Assembly: GCA_903835685.1 (NCBI GenBank)
Contig: CAILNX010000016.1
Location: forward strand, 1 to 64,000
Direction: 5' to 3'
DNA: 64,000 nt
From: an uncultured delta proteobacterium
Lineage (GTDB): Bacteria > Desulfobacterota > Desulfovibrionia > Desulfovibrionales > Desulfovibrionaceae
Made by a program: the position numbers and the translations under genes. The notes beneath the pieces were generated by a model that saw nothing but the letters and a program-made list of their open reading frames with translations, was not told the origin of the DNA and ran no database searches. Below, in pieces: positions 7,726-15,673 of this stretch; position 1 is the first letter of the stretch, and every line of letters starts with the position of its first letter.

Positions 7726-8337
7726 CTAGGCCTTGAGCTTCAACCCGATCCCGGCCAGGTACTTGGCCTGATAGCGCACGCCGTCCAGGTCCCGCTCCGA
7801 GGGCAGGCGCGAACCGTCGCCAGCGGCGATGGTGCTGGCCCCGTACGGCGAGCCGCCCACGATCTCGTCCACGCCCATCTGCCCGGCAAAGGCGTAGGGC
7901 AGGCCGACCACCACCATGCCCTGGTGCAGGAGATAGGTGTGGAAGCTTAAGATGGTGGATTCCTGGCCGCCGTGCTGGGTGGCCGAACTGGTGAACACCC
8001 CGCCGGGCTTGCCCACCAGCGACCCCTTCATCCACAGCCCGCCGGTGGAGTCCAGGAACTGGCGCATCTGGCCGCACATGTTCCCGAACCGGGTGGGCGT
8101 GCCGAACAGCACGGCATCGGCCAGGGCCAACTCCTCAACCGTGGCCAGAGGAATCTGGTCCATGGCCTTGCGGGCCTCGGTGGCCCCCATCTTGGCGATG
8201 GCCTCGGCGCTCAGGGTCTCGGGAACCTGGCGCAGGGCCACGTCCACGCCCGGGACCTCGGAAGCGGCCTTGGCCGCGGCCTGGGCCATGGCGTGAATAT
8301 GGCCGTACATCGAATAATAGAGAATGAGCATCTTCAT
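7726..8337 (-). CDS. wrbA: NAD(P)H:quinone oxidoreductase WrbA (flavodoxin-like)
   Basis: The protein is 203 aa, the normal WrbA length. It has the flavodoxin fold start ([18 protein letters not shown]), the FMN phosphate loop in that segment, [35 protein letters not shown] and the C-terminal [11 protein letters not shown] plus a final ARYQ-like segment ([10 protein letters not shown]). The family carries out two-electron reduction of quinones with NAD(P)H, protecting against redox cycling; this fits an anaerobe exposed to oxygen. It is cytoplasmic and monocistronic, with its own terminator. Confidence 0.95.
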   Translation of the reverse strand: MKMLILYYSMYGHIHAMAQAAAKAASEVPGVDVALRQVPETLSAEAIAKMGATEARKAMDQIPLATVEELALADAVLFGTPTRFGNMCGQMRQFLDSTGGLWMKGSLVGKPGGVFTSSATQHGGQESTILSFHTYLLHQGMVVVGLPYAFAGQMGVDEIVGGSPYGASTIAAGDGSRLPSERDLDGVRYQAKYLAGIGLKLKA

Positions 8338-8535
8338 GGCTTAGACCCTCCATGGGTTCGCCAAAGGTTTCTGATCTCCTAAATCCATGATCCTGATTCG
8401 GGCTTTTGGCAAGAGGATGCGGGCCATGTGCAGCCGACAATGTGGCGGGCGGGGGCTCGCTTCCCGCCTTGCCCCTTCCCCCGAGCCGGAATTTGGGGCA
8501 ACAAGGGACATCCGGTTCTTGAAGGGAGGCAGTCC

Positions 8536-9318
8536 ATGGCCACGGTTTTCCCCTCGGTGTTCGTGTCCCACGGCGCGCCCAGCCTGGTGCTCACGCCCAC
8601 CCCGGCCCGGGAGTTCCTGAAGGAGCTGGGCCGGACCCTGGACGAGACCTGCGGCCGTCCCAAGGCCGTGCTCTGCGCCTCGGCCCACTGGACCGCCAAG
8701 GCCCCCACCCTGTCCGGCGCGGACACGATGACCACCATCTACGATTTCTACGGATTCCCCGACGAACTGTACGAGATCACCTACCCGGCCCCGGGCGATC
8801 CGGACCTGGCCCGGCGCGCGGCCGTGCTCCTGGCCGAAAGCGGCCTGATCTCGGCCGAGAACCCGGTGCGCGGCCTGGACCACGGGGCCTGGGTCCCGCT
8901 CTCCCTCATGTACCCCGAGGCGGACGTGCCCGTGGTCCAGATCTCCGTGCAGCCCGAGGCGGACGCGGCCCATCACCTGGCCCTGGGCCGGGCCCTGGCC
9001 CCCTTGCGCAGCCAAGGGGTGCTCATCCTGGCCAGCGGCGGGGCCACCCACAACCTGCGGGACCTGCGCTTCCCGGAGTCCGAGCCTGCGGACTACGCCC
9101 GGGACTTCGACCGCTGGCTGTCCGAGGCCGTGCTGGCCGGTCGGGAGGAGGCCCTGCTGGACTACCTGAACACCGCGCCCCAGGCCCGGCGCAACCACCC
9201 CACGCCCGAGCATTTCCTGCCGCTCTTCGTGGCCCTGGGCGCGGGCGAGCGGGCCAGGCAACTGCACGCCAGCTTCGCCTACGGGGTGCTGTCCATGGCC
9301 GCCTTTACCTGGAGTTAA
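8536..9318 (+). CDS. DODA/LigB-type extradiol ring-cleavage dioxygenase
   Basis: A 260-aa protein from ATG 8536 (ribosome site GGGAGGCAGTCC). It belongs to the class III extradiol dioxygenase family (YgiD/4,5-DOPA dioxygenase): FVSHGAPSLVLTPTPAREFL at the N-terminus carries the first metal-ligand His, then CASAHWTAKAPTL, DFYGFPDELYEITYPAPG, and LDHGAWVPLSLMYPEADVPV with the second His. HPTPEHFLPLFVALGAG near the C-terminus is also typical. The family cleaves catechol-type rings with a non-haem metal (Fe or Zn in YgiD-like members). In an anaerobe the physiological substrate is unclear. It is a single gene, followed by a block of AT-rich hairpins. Confidence 0.88.
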   Translation: MATVFPSVFVSHGAPSLVLTPTPAREFLKELGRTLDETCGRPKAVLCASAHWTAKAPTLSGADTMTTIYDFYGFPDELYEITYPAPGDPDLARRAAVLLAESGLISAENPVRGLDHGAWVPLSLMYPEADVPVVQISVQPEADAAHHLALGRALAPLRSQGVLILASGGATHNLRDLRFPESEPADYARDFDRWLSEAVLAGREEALLDYLNTAPQARRNHPTPEHFLPLFVALGAGERARQLHASFAYGVLSMAAFTWS

Positions 9319-9342
9319 AGGAGGTTCCAGACCACTCATCCC

Positions 9343-9545
9343 CAAGAAACCGAAGAAAAAGAAAGAATATTCTTCTTTCGCTTGGTGCTGGCCGGGTTTT
9401 GCGGCCAGACTTGGCCAAAACCAAGAACAAGAGAAAAATTGTTCGCTTTCTTCCGCCTGAAGCTGTTTCATTTTGCGACCAGACTTCACCAAGACCCCGA
9501 AAGATAAAGAAAAATAATTCTTATTCTTCATCTTCTTCGTTGCTT
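9343..9545. repeat. Three consecutive AT-rich palindromic elements
   Basis: The 590-bp gap after the dioxygenase gene holds no convincing gene. It contains three members of a family found across the window: purine-rich left arms (CCAAGAAACCGAAGAAAAAG, CCAAGAACAAGAGAAAAATT, CCCCGAAAGATAAAGAAAAA) and pyrimidine-rich right arms (TATTCTTCTTTCG, TTGTTCGCTTTCTTCCG, AATTCTTATTCTTCATC). The first includes the perfect palindrome AAGAATATTCTT (9363-9374), and a GC stem CTGGCCG/CGGCCAG separates the first two. They may terminate or process the upstream transcript. Confidence 0.7.
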
Positions 9546-9811
9546 CCCGGTCAGTCGTCGTGGTCCCCCGGAGACGGTCGCTCTTTTTTTCCACACCCCT
9601 CCCCTAGCCTTTTCCCCAACCACCCCCGGCCCGCCCTGTCCCCAAGCCGCTTCCCGGCCCATCCGCCCCCTGGTAACAACTGGCGGGTATTCCCTGATTG
9701 GGTACTGGACAGGCCCGATACCGTCCTGGACAGCACGGTCGTTCTATTAGGATATCACACTGTAATAAAACGATATTAAATTCATGCTCCGCCCATTTTC
9801 CCCCATCCCCC

Positions 9812-9850
9812 TTGACAGGAATTCTTTTATCGTATACAGTGCATTCCTGT
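9812..9850 (+). promoter_or_regulatory. Promoter and operator of the phage-like replication module
   Basis: TTGACA (9812-9817), 17 nt, TACAGT (9835-9840). A perfect 8-bp inverted repeat ACAGGAAT (9815-9822) / ATTCCTGT (9843-9850) brackets the spacer and -10, as expected for a repressor that blocks RNA polymerase. The start codon follows about 60 nt downstream of the predicted +1. Confidence 0.65.
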
Positions 9851-9908
9851 TTTTCACGTTTTTTGGAGACAAAAAATCCCCGGGCCTGGCCCGGAAGGGG
9901 AAAGGCCC

Positions 9909-10706
9909 ATGAACCGCGACATCCGGCTGGCCGTGACCTTTTCGACCCACCGCAAGCGCCGCAAGCTTCAGCGCCTGCTCGGTCCCGAGGGGGTCCTGGC
10001 CTTCATCGACCTGCTGCTCTCGGCCGCCCAGAACCGGCCGGACGGCCGCCTGGGCGCGGACCCCGGGGACATCGCCCTGGACGCGTCCTGGGCCGGGGAC
10101 CCGGACGTGTTGGTCGCGGCCCTGGAACAGGTCGGATTCCTGGACCGCGACGCCGAGGGCTTTTCCATCCACGGCTGGCAGGAGCACAACGCCTTTGCCG
10201 CCTCGGCCCCGGAGCGCTCGGCCCGGGCCAGCCAGGCGGCCAAGGCCCGCTGGTCCCGGCCCCAAGCCCCGGAGGACGGGGCGACCACGGTCTCGCCAAG
10301 TGCTGCCTCCACGACACAGCCAGGCTCTACCGTCCCAGTTTCCGGCCTGCCTTCGGTCCATGCGCGCGGCAATGCGACCGGCATACATCCGCATTGCCCT
10401 TTTTTTGGCCCGCAGGCCCCGGGCATTGCCCCCTCTCCCTCTCCATCTCCGTCTCCCCCTCCGGACAAGAAAAAGGCCAAGACGCGCCCGCCCGCGCGAC
10501 CCTCCCCGGTCGCCCCCATTGCCCCGACCGCCCCCATCGCCCCCATTGTCCCGCCCCATCGGCCCGAGGACCCCGACCGCCTGCGCCAACGCCTGGCCCG
10601 CCAACTTCTGGAGGCCCCCCATGCCCAGTCCAACCGCAGTGAAACGCCACCTGGCCCTCCTGGCCATCGTGTATCCCAAGGCCCGGCGCACCCAGGAGGA
10701 GCTTGA
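9909..10706 (+). CDS. Phage-type replication initiation/primosome-like protein
   Basis: The ATG at 9909 follows AAGGGGAAAGGCCC. The first ~110 residues resemble the N-terminal winged-helix domain of small phage replication proteins (MNRDIRLAVTFSTHRKRRKL, FIDLLLSAAQNRPDG, GFLDRDAEGFSIHGWQEHNA, then a SQAAKARWSR end). A long Pro/Ser/Ala-rich low-complexity region follows (about residues 115-235). The last ~29 codons overlap the next gene, which starts at 10621 in another frame, so the real C-terminus or a programmed shift is uncertain. With the two following genes it forms a small phage module detached from the virion operon by 20 kb of chromosomal genes. Function is inferred from family resemblance and context only. 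Confidence 0.6.
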   Translation: MNRDIRLAVTFSTHRKRRKLQRLLGPEGVLAFIDLLLSAAQNRPDGRLGADPGDIALDASWAGDPDVLVAALEQVGFLDRDAEGFSIHGWQEHNAFAASAPERSARASQAAKARWSRPQAPEDGATTVSPSAASTTQPGSTVPVSGLPSVHARGNATGIHPHCPFFGPQAPGIAPSPSPSPSPPPDKKKAKTRPPARPSPVAPIAPTAPIAPIVPPHRPEDPDRLRQRLARQLLEAPHAQSNRSETPPGPPGHRVSQGPAHPGGA

Positions 10707-11001
10707 GGTCCTGGCCCAGGTCTGGGGCTCGGACCTCGACGATCTTTCGGACCAGGACCTGGACCAGGCCCTGCGCCAGGTGCGCCGGACCTGCCGCTAC
10801 TTCCCCAATCCGGCGGAAATCCTGGAGGCCCACCAGGCCCTGGCCGCATCCCGGCCCCGCCCCCCACGCCCGGCCCCGCCCCCCAGGCCCAAGCCCACCG
10901 AGGCCGAGACGGCCCGGGCCAAGGCCCATATCGCCCGCATCCAGGCCATGCTGCGGGGGACAGCCGAACCGAGGCCTCCGGACGTCAGCGGGAATGTCTG
11001 A
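10621..11001 (+). CDS. Putative phage helicase-loader-like protein
   Basis: The protein is 126 aa from ATG 10621, preceded by CTGGAGG. Residues 1-65 form a helical domain (VKRHLALLAIVYPKARRTQE, then LDQALRQVRRTCRYFPNPAE) with the layout of G39P-type helicase loaders: a short all-alpha domain ending in a Phe-Pro motif before an EI/EIL helix. A Pro/Arg-rich linker and a charged helix (TARAKAHIARIQAMLRG) follow. It overlaps the preceding gene by 86 nt. No DnaB-type helicase gene is in the window, so the host helicase may be the partner. The assignment is tentative. Confidence 0.55.
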   Translation: MPSPTAVKRHLALLAIVYPKARRTQEELEVLAQVWGSDLDDLSDQDLDQALRQVRRTCRYFPNPAEILEAHQALAASRPRPPRPAPPPRPKPTEAETARAKAHIARIQAMLRGTAEPRPPDVSGNV

Positions 11002-11031
11002 ACCGAGACAAGTCAGGGAAGGAGGATCAGG

Positions 11032-11451
11032 ATGGGAGAAAAGACGGCCGCGCGGGCCAAGGGGCAGGGAAAATCAGGGGACCGGGGCCAGGCCGCCGCA
11101 GGTCAATCGCCCGCTGGCCGAGGGGCCGCAAAAGAGGCGAACTGGTCAGGGGATGGGTCAGGGGATGGGTCAGGGGATGGGCTGCTCCTGCCCGATCAGG
11201 CCTGGCCCGCCTCGCCCGCGCCCGCGCCGGAACTGCCTGCCGGGCTGTCCCAGGGTCCGCCCCCCCGGCCCGTGGAGCTCTTGAACGGCCTGGACGAGAT
11301 CGCCGGGCTGTTCGCCGTGTCCCCGCGCCGGGTCAGGACCTGGGAACGCCTGGGCGCGCCCCTGTACCGGGACCAGAAAGGCGTGGCCCGAGCCGAGCGC
11401 CTGGAGCTCTGGGAATGGTTCAAGGCCAACTGCGGCCAGCCCCAGATCTAG
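11032..11451 (+). CDS. Phage DNA-binding protein (Nu1/excisionase-like HTH)
   Basis: The protein is 139 aa from ATG 11032 with a strong GGAAGGAGG site. The N-terminal ~80 residues are low-complexity, with three tandem SGDG units encoded by a 12-bp repeat (GGGGATGGGTCA, 11149-11180). The C-terminal ~55 residues (LLNGLDEIAGLFAVSPRRVR, then TWERLGAPLYRDQKGVARAE, LWEWFK) are a MerR-like winged helix as in phage packaging protein Nu1 and excisionases. It is the last gene of the 9.9-kb module. A separate TerS-like gene sits before TerL at 31432, so this one may be a regulator or an extra DNA-recognition protein. Confidence 0.6.
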   Translation: MGEKTAARAKGQGKSGDRGQAAAGQSPAGRGAAKEANWSGDGSGDGSGDGLLLPDQAWPASPAPAPELPAGLSQGPPPRPVELLNGLDEIAGLFAVSPRRVRTWERLGAPLYRDQKGVARAERLELWEWFKANCGQPQI

Positions 11452-11457
11452 GAGGCG

Positions 11458-11521
11458 ACAGAGACGGAGAGGAAGTGGCAAGAGACGGAGAAAAATTAAA
11501 TTATTTCTTACTCTTCGCTTC
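11458..11521. repeat. AT-rich palindromic element between convergent genes
   Basis: The segment has purine-rich GAGACGGAGAAAAATT against AATTATTTCTTACTCTTCGC. It sits between the 3' ends of the phage-like gene (plus) and the diguanylate cyclase gene (minus) and could serve both as a terminator. Confidence 0.5.
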
Positions 11522-11554
11522 GGGCCAGACCGGATGATCTTCCGGGGGGTCGAA

Positions 11555-12736
11555 CTAGGCGGCCCTGGGCTCGGCGTGGGCCTCGATGAGGGTCATGAGG
11601 GCCTTCTGCTCCTCGGGCGAGGACAACTCAAAGGACAGGCCCAGATGAAAGCCGTTCTCCCCGTCCTGCTCCACCCGGCGCACGCTGGCCAGGGTGAAGA
11701 AACGCGCCCCCCGGGTGGGGTCCGCGATGATCACCTCCAGCATGCCGTCCGGGGGCGCGGCCCCATCGGTCTCGAACAACAGCCCGCCGAAGCTGATGTT
11801 CTTCACCCGGCCCGGCAGAAACTTGTGCTCCGGACCCATGCCCCGCACATTCACCGGTATGTCCAGGGGGAACCGGGGGTGGCGGCGGTTGGTGTCCTGA
11901 TAGGCGGCCACGGCGTTGCGCGTGATCTTGGCCTGGTACAGGGCCTGGTCCGCCCGGGACAAAAGGGTCTCCGAGTCCATGGCGTCCATGGGGAAGGTGG
12001 CTGACCCGATGCTCACGGTGATCGGCTCAAGGTCCCGGCCCTCGAAGCGGAAAGCATGACCGGCTACGGCCTCCCGGATGCGCTCGGCAGCCGCCACGGC
12101 CTCCTCGCGGCTGACCTGGGGCAGGACCACCAGAAATTCCTCCCCGCCATAGCGCACGGCCCGGTCGTACAGCCGGGCGGTCTGGTGGAGCAGCTCGGCC
12201 AGGTCCCGCAGCACCTGGTCCCCGGCCAGATGCCCGAAGGTGTCGTTGACCTGCTTGAAATGGTCCAGGTCCAGCATGAGCACGGAAAAAGGATGGCCGA
12301 AACGCCGGAACCGCTCCATCTCGCTGGGCAATTCCTGGTTGAGATAGCGGCGGTTGAACAGCCCGGTCAACTCGTCCCGCAAGGCCCCTTCCTCGCTCTG
12401 CCGGAGCATGACCAGCTCCACCAGGATGGGCTCCTTGACCATGGGGCGCACGGACAGGAAATAGTCGCACACGGCCGTGATCAGGCTCACGTTGCGGGCC
12501 AGCTTGCGGCGCAGGGCGTCCTGATGCACCAGGACCCCGAGCCAGGCCTCCTTGGCCTCGGGCGGCGCGAACTCCAGGCGGGTGAGCTGGTACAGGGCCT
12601 CGGCGTAGATCTCCTCGCCATGGGTCCGCTCCAGCTCGGCCCAGCCGCCCACCGGGATGACCCCGGACTGGCGGGCCGTGGCCAGCAGGCTGTTGAGCTG
12701 ATCAGAATACTTCTTGCGGTTCGCCGTGGGCGGCAT
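11555..12736 (-). CDS. Diguanylate cyclase with C-terminal PilZ domain
   Basis: A 393-aa cytoplasmic protein. Residues 1-115 are an uncharacterised helical region. The GGDEF domain spans ~118-278 with active site GGEEF at 197-201 and an intact inhibitory site RLYD at 188-191, five residues upstream, so product inhibition is expected. LDHFKQVNDTFGHLAGD is the substrate segment. A PilZ domain follows (RRHPR at 284-288 and NISFGG at 313-318), so the same chain should make and bind c-di-GMP. No REC domain or membrane segment is present; the input signal is unknown. It is monocistronic. Confidence 0.93.
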   Translation of the reverse strand: MPPTANRKKYSDQLNSLLATARQSGVIPVGGWAELERTHGEEIYAEALYQLTRLEFAPPEAKEAWLGVLVHQDALRRKLARNVSLITAVCDYFLSVRPMVKEPILVELVMLRQSEEGALRDELTGLFNRRYLNQELPSEMERFRRFGHPFSVLMLDLDHFKQVNDTFGHLAGDQVLRDLAELLHQTARLYDRAVRYGGEEFLVVLPQVSREEAVAAAERIREAVAGHAFRFEGRDLEPITVSIGSATFPMDAMDSETLLSRADQALYQAKITRNAVAAYQDTNRRHPRFPLDIPVNVRGMGPEHKFLPGRVKNISFGGLLFETDGAAPPDGMLEVIIADPTRGARFFTLASVRRVEQDGENGFHLGLSFELSSPEEQKALMTLIEAHAEPRAA

Positions 12737-13000
12737 ATCTACCTCTCGCGGTTGAGGCCCGGTTCAAAACAGATAAGAAGGCAACACGCCTCGCGCAAGG
12801 GGTCCTGGGCTCGACAGAGGGAGGGGGGCGCGCGTCATGCGGGAGAGCCGATCCGAATATTTGGCCCTACCACGGAGCAAAAAAGATGAAAAGGGGATTA
12901 TAGCAAAAACAGGAACTATAATATGGCGTGGTTTTGATACCTTAGGCAAAAGCGCCGGATATTGAAGGCCCGAATTCACCTTCGCGTTGCAAACGGATCG

Positions 13001-13879
13001 TCAGGGCCGGGCTGTCAGCCCCTGCTCATACGCCCCCCGGGTCAGGGTGTTCACCCTCGCCACCTTGCCGCTGCGGCCCAGGTAGCGCTCGGCCAGGGCC
13101 AGGGCTGCGGCCTTGTCCGGGAACGCGCCCAGGACCACCACGGAGAACACCCCCTCGTCGCCCCCGTCCAGGCTGAGAAGCCGTGGGTCGAAGCCCTGCT
13201 TGCGCAGGATGCGGGCCACGCCCTCGGCCGAGGTCCGATCCGGAAAGGCCGCGGCCTGGACCAGGTACAGGGTCTGGGCCGCCTCCTCGGGCGTGAGTGT
13301 GGAAAGGGGCCTGGCCTTGGCCGCCTTGACCGCCTTGCCCGGCATACTGGCGTTCGCGGCCTGGCCCGCCTGTCCGGCCCCCTGTCCGGCCCCCTGTCCG
13401 GCCGTCGTCCCGGCCCGGCCCGCCCTTTCCATGCCCGCCCTTTCCATACCTGGGAGTCGCAGCAGTTCGGCGGCCACGTAGCCCTTGGCCTGGGCCTCCT
13501 GCGGCTCCTTGGCCCCGGGATCGAACACCGCCAGCCAGCCCTGGCGCAGATACCCGGCCTGGACCTTCTGCCCGGCCTTGAGCCTGCCCTTGGCCGTGGA
13601 GTTCTCTGTTCGGCCCGCGCGCAGCACCGCGTCCCTGGCCATGGTAGCCGCGAACACCGGCAGCACCCGGGCCTTCAAGTTGACCGTGAGCTCCTCCCCC
13701 TGGGCCAGGGCCAGGCCAGGCAGGAGCAGGCCCAGGCACAGCACCGCCCACAGGGCCGGGCCGGGCCTGCCGCCCGGGCCTGCCGGGCGGGCCGGGGTCC
13801 CGTGCCCCTCCGGGGGCCAAAGGGCTGCGCCCTCTGGACACCCGTTTAGGGGGAGGTCCGGCCAGGAGGCCCCGCTCAT
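13001..13879 (-). CDS. SPOR-domain secreted protein
   Basis: The ATG at 13879 overlaps the stop of the upstream J-domain gene (ATGA), giving 292 aa. The first ~40 codons are odd because a GC-rich REP-like element (13803-13858) lies inside them. The hydrophobic signal segment (ALWAVLCLGLLLPGLALA) only starts around residue 43, so a later start is possible. After the signal comes an SH3-like part (LKARVLPVFAATMARDAVLR, then GRLKAGQKVQAGYLRQGWLA), a Gly/Ala-rich linker with short repeats (GMERAGMERAG, GQGAGQGAGQ), and a SPOR domain of ~75 residues (TLYLVQAAAFPDRTSAEGVA, then VFSVVVLGAFPDKAAALALA). SPOR domains bind denuded peptidoglycan at septa. Confidence 0.8.
   Translation of the reverse strand: MSGASWPDLPLNGCPEGAALWPPEGHGTPARPAGPGGRPGPALWAVLCLGLLLPGLALAQGEELTVNLKARVLPVFAATMARDAVLRAGRTENSTAKGRLKAGQKVQAGYLRQGWLAVFDPGAKEPQEAQAKGYVAAELLRLPGMERAGMERAGRAGTTAGQGAGQGAGQAGQAANASMPGKAVKAAKARPLSTLTPEEAAQTLYLVQAAAFPDRTSAEGVARILRKQGFDPRLLSLDGGDEGVFSVVVLGAFPDKAAALALAERYLGRSGKVARVNTLTRGAYEQGLTARP
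13803..13858 (+). repeat. GC-rich REP-like hairpin, copy 2
   Basis: It reads GGGGGCCAAAGGGCTGCGCC, then CTCTGGACACCCGTTTAGGG and GGAGG, closely matching 28125-28180. It overlaps the first codons assigned to the SPOR protein, which makes that start questionable. Confidence 0.6.
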
Positions 13880-14730
13880 TTGGGCAAAACTTTCAAATAC
13901 AGGTCCCCGGTCAGGGGGCCGAGCTTGCGGCCCAGGCCTTTCAGGCGGATGGGGCGGCCGGGCACGAAGTCCGCGGGCAGGGTGATGTCCAGGGTGCGCT
14001 CCGGGCCGAATCGGCGGGAGATGGTCACCCGGATGGTGCGACCGGGTTTCAGCAGGGAGAAGGGGAAATGCACGGTCTCTTCGTGGTCCAGTTGGGCGTG
14101 CGCCCAGGACTTGATCCCGCCCCAGACCCCCTGGGAGAGGTCCAGGTCCAGGGACTTCCCGCCCCAGGACAAAGACAGCTTGCGGCGACGGAAGGTCTTG
14201 TCCGGGGCCAGGGTCCCGTCCTTGATCTGGCGGTAGATGTCCTCGAAGACCTGGCGGGCGAAGGGGTCTTTCAGGATGTCCGAAAGCACGTCCTCCTTGC
14301 GGAAGGAGCCCCGGTTCTGCCAGGCCTTGCGGCCTTGGCCCAGGCCCTGGCCCGGGGGCGGGACGCTGGGGCCGGGTTTGGTCGGGCCGCCGGGCGGCGG
14401 GGCGGACTGGGATGCTCCAGGAGATTGGCCCGGGGGACCGGGCGGGGGCGGGGCGCTGGGGCCGGCCTTGGACTGGCCCGCCTTGTCGCCAGCCGGGGCG
14501 CCAGCCTGACCGCCGGTTTGCGCGCCATTGGCATGGTCGGCCAGGACCCGGGAGAGAAAGACATAGGCCTCGTTGACCTTCTGGAACTTGGCCGCCGCCT
14601 TGGGGTCCTCGGGATTCAAGTCCGGGTGGAGCTGGAAGGCCAGGCGGCGGTAGGCGCTCTTGACCTCGTCCAGGCCGGAGTCCCGGGGAATTTGCAGGAC
14701 GCGGTAGCAGTTGGTCAGGGTCAGGGCCAT
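13876..14730 (-). CDS. J-domain co-chaperone (DnaJ/CbpA-like)
   Basis: The protein is 284 aa. Residues 1-65 form a J domain with the HPD motif (YRRLAFQLHPDLNPED), needed to stimulate DnaK ATPase. A Gly/Pro/Ala-rich linker (~70-135) and then a C-terminal domain (~150-284) follow, ending RPIRLKGLGRKLGPLTGDLY, which matches the last strands of the DnaJ C-terminal substrate domain. There is no Cys-rich zinc region, so it is a type II-like J protein. It is the third of four tightly packed minus-strand genes (15605 to 13001). Confidence 0.85.
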   Translation of the reverse strand: MALTLTNCYRVLQIPRDSGLDEVKSAYRRLAFQLHPDLNPEDPKAAAKFQKVNEAYVFLSRVLADHANGAQTGGQAGAPAGDKAGQSKAGPSAPPPPGPPGQSPGASQSAPPPGGPTKPGPSVPPPGQGLGQGRKAWQNRGSFRKEDVLSDILKDPFARQVFEDIYRQIKDGTLAPDKTFRRRKLSLSWGGKSLDLDLSQGVWGGIKSWAHAQLDHEETVHFPFSLLKPGRTIRVTISRRFGPERTLDITLPADFVPGRPIRLKGLGRKLGPLTGDLYLKVLPK

Positions 14731-14736
14731 GGGTAT

Positions 14737-15186
14737 TTAAGTCTCGTCCGGCAGGGGTTTCAAGGCATTGGCCGCGTCCGGCGCAGCAGAGACCAGGCCG
14801 TGTTCCTGGCGATAGGCCAGGCCCTCGTGGCGGAAGGCGGCGAAATCCCCGGCCGGGTCCAGGCCCGGGCAGCCCTCCTTGATCATGGCGAAGCTCTCGG
14901 GGTCCTTCAAATTGCCGTGGAAATAGGGCCAGGCCCGGCAGATGTCCGGCCGGGCCAGGTGGATGGAGCAGCCCGCGCCCTGGCGGAAGAAGCGGCAGAA
15001 CCCGTCCGGCCCGCAGGTGAGGATGAATTTGCCCTCGGCAGGCCGGGCGTGGGCGGACAGGAGGTCCGGCACGGTGAGGCGTAAGTGCGCGGCCAGGCGG
15101 GCCTGGTCCTTGGCCGAGAGCACGATCCCGCCCTCGCCCTGGCAGCACTCCCCGCACCGGCGGCAGTCAAAGACCGCCCCGCTCAT
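14737..15186 (-). CDS. YkgJ-family cysteine-cluster protein
   Basis: The protein is 149 aa; ATG 15186 overlaps the upstream stop (ATGA). The motif CRRCGECCQGEGGIVLS at residues 8-24 and the later cysteines (LTCGPDGFCRF, GCSIHLARPDICRAWP) define the YkgJ/UPF0153 family, thought to bind Zn or an Fe-S cluster. The RP-ICR-WP motif is typical. The biochemical role of the family is not established. It sits between the CoA-binding and J-domain genes and is probably translationally coupled. Confidence 0.88.
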   Translation of the reverse strand: MSGAVFDCRRCGECCQGEGGIVLSAKDQARLAAHLRLTVPDLLSAHARPAEGKFILTCGPDGFCRFFRQGAGCSIHLARPDICRAWPYFHGNLKDPESFAMIKEGCPGLDPAGDFAAFRHEGLAYRQEHGLVSAAPDAANALKPLPDET

Positions 15187-15605
15187 TTCCCGTTCCCCAG
15201 CAGGCGGCGGTGGTCCACCATGAGGCAGCGGTCGGCCACCACCTGGACGGGCGAGGCGGCCAGGATGGCCCGGGCCTCGGGGCTGTCGATGCCCGACTGC
15301 ATCCAGAACAGGGCGGGCGGCGGGGACAGGGCCACGGTTTCGGCCGCATGGGCCGGGCAGTTTTCCGGGGCGCGGAAAAGGTCGATCAGGTCGATGGGGC
15401 CGGGAACGTCGGCCAGGCTGGCGTAGGCCGGAAGGCCCCAGATCGCGCCGCGCTTGGGATGCACGGGAATGACCGTGTACCCGGCCTCGATCAAATAGCG
15501 GCCCACGCGGTCCACCGGACGCCCGGGCTTGTCCGAGGCCCCGACCACGGCGATGGTCTTGACCTGGCGCAAGCGGGCGGTTAGCTCCTTGTCGTCGATG
15601 AGCAT
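15183..15605 (-). CDS. CoA-binding domain protein (YccU-like)
   Basis: The protein is 140 aa from ATG 15605 (GGAAGG upstream). It is a Rossmann-fold CoA_binding_2 domain: VKTIAVVGASDKPGRPVDRV gives the glycine-rich loop, then YTVIPVHPKRGAIWGLPAYA and IDLIDLFRAPEN. ALFWMQSGIDSPEARAILAA and VVADRCLMVDHRRLLG complete it. Proteins of this size act alone rather than as acyl-CoA synthetase subunits; the substrate is unknown. First gene of a four-gene minus-strand operon, divergent from the M24 peptidase. Confidence 0.88.
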   Translation of the reverse strand: MLIDDKELTARLRQVKTIAVVGASDKPGRPVDRVGRYLIEAGYTVIPVHPKRGAIWGLPAYASLADVPGPIDLIDLFRAPENCPAHAAETVALSPPPALFWMQSGIDSPEARAILAASPVQVVADRCLMVDHRRLLGNGK

Positions 15606-15673
15606 GCATGCACTTCCTTCCCGGGCGTCGTAGCGCAAACGGGCCAGGTTGAAAAGCCCATAAGGAGCCTTCC

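Noticed and set aside
13001-15157. A single 718-codon minus-strand gene over the SPOR, J-domain and YkgJ genes
   Set aside because: Only its last part encodes a recognisable protein; three well-conserved genes lie in other frames upstream with ATGA junctions.
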